NCBI GenBank assembly: GCA_008711295.1
Contig: VUYV01000015.1
Span: 7,805,035-7,869,034, forward strand
Direction: 5' to 3'
From: Anarhynchus alexandrinus
Taxonomy: Eukaryota > Chordata > Aves > Charadriiformes > Charadriidae
DNA: 64,000 bases
In this document: piece by piece, positions 57,418 through 64,000 of the stretch
How the letters are laid out: every line of letters starts with the position of its first letter
How positions within the stretch are numbered: position 1 is the stretch's first letter
Notes under the pieces: model-generated
Told to the model about the DNA's origin: nothing
The model's input: the letters and a program-made list of their open reading frames with translations, nothing else
The model's database searches: none
Position numbers and translations under genes: made by a program

Positions 57418-58016
57418 TTCCTGTGCTTCTGATTTAAAAATCAAAATTTACTCCTACTTTTAAAACTTACTCGAAAAGTTATTTTCTTCCTTGTTATTTA
57501 TGGGTTTTTAAAGCATTACCTAACAGTTCCCACTGTAATGGCTTATTTCTTTATGTACCTATAGAAGAGCTGCACTCTGCAGCCTTCTTCACCTGCTTTC
57601 CGAGCTGTCCCCGGGACAGAGCTGGGAGAGGAAGGACTCCCTCCACCATGCGGTCTTGGTGCCTTCCTCCATCACATCACATCCAGGGCCAGAGGGCTGG
57701 ACGAGAAAGCAATCACAGGCAATGTATGAAGGAGTTCCTCAAAAATACATCAAACTCCATCTTTACACCTCTTTTCCCTTAATATCTCTAGAAAAGGGTT
57801 GTCGCAGAGCTGTTCGCAACTGAGAGAAACAGTCTTCTGACCCCCAGTGAAGCATCATCAGGGTACTTTTAGCCATATTTAGGGTACTTTTAGCCTTATT
57901 TAGGGTACTTTTAGCTGCCATGAGCCAATCAGCAAAGGGAATTTCTGAAGCAGAGATGTGTTACTGGGAGCGCAGACCTGGACCAGTGACCGATGGCACA
58001 AGGGGCAGGAGATGGG
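57418..58016. other. No gene recognised; minisatellite inside
   Basis: Mostly unique sequence, AT-rich at 57420-57545. It holds the 21-base repeat listed separately. Confidence 0.5.
57860..57916. repeat. 21-base tandem repeat, 2.7 copies
   Basis: AGGGTACTTTTAGCCATATT(T) at 57860-57880, AGGGTACTTTTAGCCTTATT(T) at 57881-57901 and a partial AGGGTACTTTTAGCT at 57902-57916. The two full units differ by one base. Confidence 0.93.
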
Positions 58017-58305
58017 CATAGAATCATAGAATCATAGAATGGTTTAGGTTGGAAGGGACCTTGAAGATCATCCAGTTACAACCCCCCTGCCATAGGCAGG
58101 GACACCTCCCACTAGACCAGGTTGCCCAAGGCCACGTCCAGCCTGGCCTTGAACACCTCCAGGGATGGGGCCTCAACAACCTCTCTGGGCAACCTGTTCC
58201 AGTGCCTCACCACCCTCACAGTGAAAAACTTCTTCCTAATGTTCAATCTAAACCTGCCCTCTTCCAGTTTGAAACTATTCCCCCTCGTCCTATCACTACA
58301 TGCCC
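58017..58305 (-). mobile_element. CR1 LINE fragment, reverse orientation, abrupt 5' end
   Basis: The plus strand begins with three inverted tail units (ATAGAATCATAGAATCATAG) and GGTTTAGGTTGGAAGGGACC. The minus strand encodes [40 protein letters not shown] and [20 protein letters not shown]. Similarity ends at CACTACATGCCC (about 58305), where non-CR1 sequence (GACATGCCCCGAGGATC) begins. Confidence 0.94.
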
Positions 58306-59531
58306 GACATGCCCCGAGGATCTGCTCTCAATGGGAAGACCCATCATTGGACCCTACATACTCCTCAACAAGCCAAGAAAGTCAGGCAACACTTTATCTC
58401 TGCGGGACTTCATCCTGGCCTTGACACTCAAGGCTTTGGACCCTCCTGTTGGACTCAGACTCCAAGCCCTAATCCAGACCTGCAGACCAGAGCTTATTGC
58501 TCTCCTTGAGCACCAAGGATCGTGAAAACCGCAACAAATTTTGGAGCAAATGAAATGCAAGCATCTATTTTTGCAAGCCAGGATCACCTTTGTTGAGCTG
58601 CCACCCAAGCTTTTCCTATAAGTCATTAACTGTGATGGCCAAAACACGATTCCACCTCACTCCTCTCCCGCCTCTTCAAGGGCAGGATGGCAGCACTTGA
58701 GCCGCCGCAGCGCTGATTGTCCTATTGTTCCACAAAGTGGTTCCTCTCCAGCAAATTGAACACTGAGAGCCATCAGAGAGAGCCCCGGACAAAGGGACCA
58801 GTGCCTGTTTCTGGGATTATTAGAGGGAAGCAGAAAGAAGCCTCTTGAAGAGTCTTCGTGGCACTTAACGTGACAGCTGGAAATAATGGATAGGACAAAA
58901 CAGAGCAAAAATGATTTAAATTAGGCAACTCCCGGAAAGTGGTGTTCACTTAGGCTTCCAAAGGAGAATTGCTATTTCTTAGAAATGCTAACGCTCACGT
59001 CTACGTGCAGCGTACACACACACACACACACATCCCTTTTTAGGTGCTCTGTAGAGCATTTGTTCAATTTGCCAGTGGACACTGCATCCCTTCCATTAGG
59101 AGATGGAAAAGGTGTAAATGAGCAACATCACCTGCAGCTCATCAATCCTTAAACAAAAAAAAGCCTTTAATTTCTATCTGCTGCCAAAAGTTCCGGGACC
59201 TGTAGGTAGAGATTTACATACGCGTGTTCCAGAAATCATTCATTACGCAGCTCCTCCAAAGTCAGCCGGAGGAGAGGGGCCTCACTCCTACTCAAGGGGT
59301 TTGACCCAGACAGGATGACAAAGGCTTGGTGGGACCAGTATGGGGCTCGTTTTAAGTAAGAGGTGTCTCCCATCTATACCCATCACCTTGCTCCTGCCCC
59401 AGGGAGCCCGGTCTCTAGACTTAAGACTCTGGGAAATGGGATTTTTGGCTTTCTGTGGCTCAGACAAGCAGCCACGTGATAACAATGTAGGAGGGGCGGT
59501 GTGATAGCCACACCATGACCTGTGCTGCTGG
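58306..59531. other. No gene recognised
   Basis: Unique-looking sequence. It contains an (AC)n tract at 59014-59032. 58306-58530 has a fairly even codon-like composition in the plus frame, but no protein family was recognised. Confidence 0.45.
59014..59032. repeat. (AC)n dinucleotide tract
   Basis: ACACACACACACACACACA, about nine to ten units, between CGTGCAGCGT and TCCCTTTT. Confidence 0.9.
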
Positions 59532-59975
59532 GACTGGAGGGCTGGAGCACCTCTCCGATGAAGACAGGCTGAGAGAGTTGGGGGCATTCAGCCTGGAGAA
59601 GAGAAGGCTCCGGGGAGACCTTATAGCCCCTTCCAGTCCCTAAAGGGGCTCCAGGAGAGCTGGGGAGGGACTCTTGATCAGGAAGGGGAGCCATAGGATG
59701 AGGGGAACGGTTTTAAACTGGAAGAGGGGAGATTTCAACTAGATAGAAGGAAGGAAGGAATTGTTTATGCTGAGGGTGGTGAGCCCCTGGCCCAGGTTGC
59801 CCAGAGAAGCTGTGGCTGCCCCATCCCTGGAGGTGTTCAAGGCCAGGTTGGACGGGGCTTGGAGCAACCTGGGCTGGTGGGAGGTGTCCCTGCCCATGGC
59901 CGGGGGGGTTGGAACAAGATGATCTTCAAGGTCCCTTCCAACCTAAACCATTCTACGATTCTGTGATTCTATCAT
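59532..59975 (+). mobile_element. CR1 LINE fragment, 3' end
   Basis: It starts at GGGCTGGAGCACCTCTCCGA, encodes [20 protein letters not shown] and, after frame breaks, VVSPWPRLPREAVAAPSLEV, then a 3' UTR (GGAGGTGTCCCTGCCCATGG, TTCAAGGTCCCTTCCAACC). The tail is ATTCTACGATTCTGTGATTC. The AAPSLEVFK version and a GAAGGAAGGAA insertion at 59746-59757 match the 3.2 and 4.7 kb copies more than the EAPSLEVFK group. Confidence 0.94.
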
Positions 59976-60796
59976 TTGTGCAGCATCTGGCACACTGGGA
60001 CCTGATCCAGCTATCCTATCCCAGGTCCTGCTGCAGCACCAGTTTGCAGTAATGGCTATGATAGAGGTGGAAAAGAAGGAAGGAGGAGAAGGAGAAGAAA
60101 GAAGGAGAAAGAAGGAGAAAGAAGGAGAAAGAAGGAGGAGGAGAAGGAGGAGGAGAAGGAGGAGGAAGGAGAAGGAGGAGAAGAAAGGAGGAGGAGGAGG
60201 AGAAGAAAGGAGGAGAAGGAAGGAGGAGATCTTCAAATTCATCATTAATGTATTTAATGGAAGTGGAGCAATGCCTGGATCCATTCATCATGGAATGAGG
60301 CCACCGTAACATTTTCTCCGCGGGCAGTCAGTAAAGCAGCTCACCTCCTGTCCTCTGCTCTGGCACAGAGAAGACCCCAGAGAGCAGAAGCATGGATGTG
60401 TTATGGGGAAGAGATGCTGCAGAAACACCAACCAGACACTCCCGAAGAAGAATGTGCCAGACAGCATGGAAGGTGATAACCAACCTGCCCCCGTGGACGC
60501 GCCATTCTCTTTCAATCTCGTTTGTGAAAAAGGTGACTCAGAAAAATTGGAAAGGAAACCACGGGTGGTGTGAAAGTGGGACGAGACAACGTCTGTTCTG
60601 GAGCCTCATGGCTGGAAGGCTCATAACCTGCCTTTGCTATGGCTGCAAGGGATGCTCTGGTCACGAGAGGGCTTGTAGGAGAGGAGAAAGCTGCCTGCTG
60701 GGCTTCAACCAGCACATGCACACACCACAGCTCAGCTGGAGGACCAGGGGCCTCACCCCGCTCCCACTCCTGCCCACGAGCCCCCATGCGACCTCA
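59976..60796. other. No gene recognised; purine-rich tract inside
   Basis: Apart from the GGAGAA-rich tract at 60068-60229, the sequence appears unique. The 154-codon plus frame (60392-60856) runs into the next CR1 and is not a gene. Confidence 0.5.
60068..60229. repeat. GGAGAA/GAAGGAG homopurine tract
   Basis: About 160 bases of pure A/G on the plus strand, with irregular units AGAAGGAGAA, AAAGAAGGAG and GGAGGAGGAG. Long mirror-like purine tracts can form triplex DNA. The overlapping frames are translations of the repeat (Glu/Arg/Lys-rich or Ser/Leu-rich). Confidence 0.95.
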
Positions 60797-61085
60797 CATA
60801 GAATCACAGAATCACAGAATAGTCAGGGTTGGAAGAGACCTCTGGAGATCATCTAAGTCCAACCCCCCGCCAGAGCAGGGTCACCTACAACAGGTTGCAC
60901 AGGACAGCGTCCAGGCGGGTTTTGAATGTCTTCAGAGTGGGAGACTCCACAACCTCTCTGGGTAGCCTGTGCCAGTGCTCCACTACCCTCAAGGTAAAGA
61001 AGTTCCTCCTCATGTTAAGATGGAACTTCCTATGTTCAAGCTTGTGCCCATTACCCCTCGTCCTGATCTGGCAACATCTGCTTAG
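60797..61085 (-). mobile_element. CR1 LINE fragment, reverse orientation
   Basis: The plus strand begins ATAGAATCACAGAATCACAG and includes GGAAGAGACCTCTGGAGATC and GCGTCCAGGCGGGTTTTGAA. The minus strand encodes [40 protein letters not shown] and [19 protein letters not shown]. The [13 protein letters not shown] version with the GTCCAGGCGGGTTT UTR marks a third CR1 subfamily, also seen at 16.9 and 45.8 kb. Confidence 0.93.
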
Positions 61086-61261
61086 GGCATAAAATGACCA
61101 CCACGGGTCAAGAGGAACCATCGTGGGCATGACCCACCTCTGCAAGGTGACCACCGGGGTGGGAGGGCAGCGGGATGCAGGAGTGAAGGGAGCATTGGTC
61201 TGATGGGCAGATGTCCCTTTGTGATGCTCCTCTGCTCCTTACTCAAAATCAGCCAGAAAAC

Positions 61262-61866
61262 TGCTACTGGAGCTTCTCCATGCACAGGAGCCCAAAAAGC
61301 AGTTGACGGCGAGGCTGCCGTACCACCTCAGAAGTGTGCAAGAGAGACAGGAACACACATGGGAATATTTGGGATGTTATCATCTCCCTGAAGCACAAAC
61401 AGAGAGGAAGCACAGATTACTGCTTTTTATTACAGCCAGCAAAAAATTTGGGAAGTATCAAATGCTGAATATGCTCATGATACTGTAGGTGGGAAAATTC
61501 TTACACATAATCTAATCTAATGTAACTCTCGAGGTATTTACAGTACCACAGTCCTTCTCATGATTTCAGAGTGGTATTTCAGAGCTGATGCTCACGAAGG
61601 TAACACCGAAAGGTGAATAAATCCTCAGTGCAGCCTCCTCTTTACTGGCAAGAAGGAAAGAAAAAGAAAGGAAAAAAAAAGAAAATGAGAGAAAAATAAA
61701 TAAAAAGAAAAGAGAAAGATTATGAAATGGAAGAAAAGGGAAAGGGAGAAAGGGAGAAAGGGAGAAAGGGAAAGAAAAAAACAAAAAAGAAAGAAAAAGA
61801 GAAAGAGAAGAAAGAAGAAGAAAAAAGAAAAACCAAGAAGAAAAAAGAAAAATGAAAAAGAAAAAT
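61262..61866. repeat. First copy of a block repeated at 63355
   Basis: 61262-61866 recurs from 63355 to the window end, 2.09 kb later. By eye there are about three base changes, one 2-base insertion (CTCAGAAG/CTCAGAGAAG) and a different number of the 8-base unit GAGAAAGG (three here, seven in the second copy). The remaining bases look identical. The second copy begins exactly after the N at 63354. Confidence 0.93.
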
Positions 61867-62126
61867 GAAAAAGAAAGAAAAAGAAAAAGAAAAAGAAAAA
61901 GAAAAAGAAAAAGAAAAAGAAAAAGAAAAAGAAAAAGAAAAAGAAAAAGAAAAAGAAAAAGAAAAAGAAAAAGAAAAAGAAAAAGAAAAAGAAAAAGAAA
62001 AAGAAAAAGAAAAAGAAAAAGAAAAAGAAAAAGAAAAAGAAAAAGAAAAAGAAAAAGAAAAAGAAAAAGAAAAAGAAAAAGAAAAAGAAAAAGAAAAAGA
62101 AAAAGAAAAAGAAAAAGAAAAAGAAA

Positions 62127-62158
<32 letters not shown>

Positions 62159-62205
62159 AAAAAAAGGAAAAAAAGGAAAAGAAAAAAGGAAAAGAGAAAG
62201 CCAGC
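61640..62205. repeat. Purine-rich tract with perfect (GAAAAA)45 array
   Basis: From 61648 the plus strand is nearly all A and G. 61867-62200 is uninterrupted purine (334 bases). Within it the hexamer GAAAAA repeats in perfect phase from 61877 to 62147 (45 periods), then an A run and GGAAAA units follow. An 8-base GAGAAAGG repeat (three units) lies at 61745-61772. The 125-213 codon frames across it (Lys-Glu, Lys-Arg or Phe-Leu, Phe-Ser repeats) are translations of the array and not genes. Confidence 0.97.
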
Positions 62206-63353
62206 AAGCAAGAAAATCTCGAGAGCTGATAGTTTCCAGATACTAAAGGAACAACCCCAAGTCATTTTTTTAAAAGTCCCAGTCCTTCCTAATAAGAAGC
62301 CTAACAGTCTGTGAATTATACAGCCATAAACCTTCTACTTACATGTGACATTTGCTGGCAGGAATAAATCAGGGCTCAGAAAAGAGGAGACGCTTTGGAG
62401 TTCAACGGGTATTATCCTAACTCTTAACCGTATTAGCGGTGGTCTGAAAGCAGGACATTGTCATCCAGACAGACGGACGATGTTCATAACCAATGGTAAT
62501 TTGTAGGACGCATAATTTGCTACTACCAAAATAGCACAGCGTGTGGGGTTTTTTTGCCCTTTTTAGTATATAGTAAGGTCGTTTCTTTTGGCTTGTTGAA
62601 AGAAATCTGCTCTGCACAAGCGGAGCAAGAGCTCAGACCTTCAGCAGCTCATATAAAACAGGTGGCCAGGCATCAGGGGAAATACAGCTTTTTTGGAAAA
62701 AAAAAAAGCTAATAAAATAAACAGATGATTATAGAAAACGAAGACGAAACTGGCTTCTCTTTCAAAACCAGAAAGTCGGGGACTAAGTTTAGACCGAGCG
62801 AACGCCGATTGAAAACACACCCTGCCACCACCTCGCTGAGTTTTACCAACTACCCGGGGTTTTCACCTTAAAAAAAAAAAAAAAATTATTTAGGAAAAGG
62901 AATTTAGGAATTATTTAGGAAAATTATTTAGGTCGTCCGCTCAGGGCTGATCACCCCCAAGCCCACGGATGGACGCGAAGATCAGTTGCTCCCAGCTTAC
63001 CTGGCTGTTGGCTTAACGTCAACCGGGCTGGGAGCTGGTGAAAGTCAAGTTAAGATAAGATTTGCTGTCTTAAGCCTTCATCCCCGCCGTCATCATCTCC
63101 CCCTCACCAGACGAGAGCGCGCAGCACTTACGTGAAAGTGGAAATTTGGATCTGGTTAAGTCCCAATCCTTTTAATTTCCCACGGGGAAAACGTTAGGAG
63201 GTCTCTCTCCTGCCTGCTCCGAGGCCGCTCGCTTAAACCCTTGGTTATTTCATGGTGGAGATTCGCCCCCAAAAATAAAATAGAAGGGGAAAAAAAAAAA
63301 AAAAAAAAACAAAACCCACCGCAAACAAAAAACACACAGCTCCAATGAGAAAA
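62206..63353. other. No gene recognised
   Basis: Unique-looking sequence with A runs at 62697-62708 and 62871-62885 and a 23-base A run at 63290-63309. 62885-62932 holds three imperfect ATTATTTAGGA units. Nothing coding was recognised. Confidence 0.5.
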
Positions 63354-63354
63354 N

Positions 63355-64000
63355 TGCTACTGGAGCTTCTCCATGCACAGGAGCCCGAAAAGCAGTTGAC
63401 GGCGAAGCTGCCGTACCCCCTCAGAGAAGTGTGCAAGAGAGACAGGAACACACATGGGAATATTTGGGATGTTATCATCTCCCTGAAGCACAAACAGAGA
63501 GGAAGCACAGATTACTGCTTTTTATTACAGCCAGCAAAAAATTTGGGAAGTATCAAATGCTGAATATGCTCATGATACTGTAGGTGGGAAAATTCTTACA
63601 CATAATCTAATCTAATGTAACTCTCGAGGTATTTACAGTACCACAGTCCTTCTCATGATTTCAGAGTGGTATTTCAGAGCTGATGCTCACGAAGGTAACA
63701 CCGAAAGGTGAATAAATCCTCAGTGCAGCCTCCTCTTTACTGGCAAGAAGGAAAGAAAAAGAAAGGAAAAAAAAAGAAAATGAGAGAAAAATAAATAAAA
63801 AGAAAAGAGAAAGATTATGAAATGGAAGAAAAGGGAAAGGGAGAAAGGGAGAAAGGGAGAAAGGGAGAAAGGGAGAAAGGGAGAAAGGGAGAAAGGGAAA
63901 GAAAAAAACAAAAAAGAAAGAAAAAGAGAAAGAGAAGAAAGAAGAAGAAAAAAGAAAAACCAAGAAGAAAAAAGAAAAATGAAAAAGAAAAATGAAAAAG
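63355..64000. repeat. Second copy of the 61262 block (runs off the window)
   Basis: It starts immediately after the N at 63354 with TGCTACTGGAGCTTCTCCAT and follows the first copy to the window end, with seven GAGAAAGG units (63841-63896) instead of three. The window ends before the hexamer array, so its length in this copy is unknown. Confidence 0.93.

Noticed and set aside
61566..62314. Very long Lys/Glu, Lys/Arg, Phe/Leu and Phe/Ser repeat proteins
   Set aside because: They are simply the six-frame translations of the GAAAAA array, which has no stop codon in any of several frames.
1..64000. CRISPR arrays, bacterial operons, phage or integrated prokaryotic systems
   Set aside because: The repeats present are microsatellites, duplications at gaps and CR1 elements. 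There are no regularly spaced direct repeats with unique spacers and no bacterial-type gene arrangement.

Overview
The window looks like intergenic or intronic DNA from a bird. The main evidence is about 25 fragments of the CR1 family of non-LTR retrotransposons. They are 5'-truncated, carry the family's short ATTCTATGA-type 3' repeats, and encode pieces of the CR1 ORF2 protein (for example [14 protein letters not shown] and [13 protein letters not shown]). No Alu, L1 or other mammal-specific repeat was seen. The species cannot be named from the sequence. I found no protein-coding gene, rRNA or tRNA that I can support. The long open frames are either CR1 protein remnants, translations of low-complexity repeats, or chance frames.

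Layout. 1-7 kb: quiet DNA with CR1 pieces at 0.9, 3.2 and 4.7 kb. 7.2-12 kb: two of the longest CR1 fragments (7.2-7.9 kb and 11.1-11.9 kb), and between them a much older, broken LINE reverse-transcriptase relic (8.7-9.6 kb). 12-16 kb: unannotated. 16-18.5 kb: a CR1 cluster with an inverted pair across an N. 18.6-41 kb: mostly unique sequence with only three CR1 fragments; 26.6-33.8 kb contains no repeat I can recognise. 22.7-25.8 kb holds several CpG-dense pockets. An (AAAAT)n array lies at 36.0 kb. 36.8-43 kb is dominated by near-identical direct duplications whose boundaries fall on Ns. 43-61 kb: many CR1 pieces in both orientations, an ancient CR1/L3-like relic at 44.7 kb, a CpG-dense pocket at 55.8-56.05 kb and a GA-rich tract at 60.1 kb. 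61.3-64 kb: a second-copy pair enclosing a perfect GAAAAA array of about 45 units.

The assembly is patchy. There is one 52-base N run (41773-41824) and there are 13 single Ns. At 37074, 38866, 39509, 41461, 57202 and 63354 the single N separates two copies of the same sequence (about 97.5-100 % identical by eye). That pattern fits unmerged contig ends or two haplotypes placed in series better than real tandem duplication.

I did not find a new biological system. The best leads are the duplicated blocks at gaps, the old LINE and MIR-like relics, the long homopurine array, and undecayed CpG clusters that may be regulatory. No database search was possible. Family names come from recognised sequence patterns, and boundaries of decayed repeats are good to about 10-30 bases.
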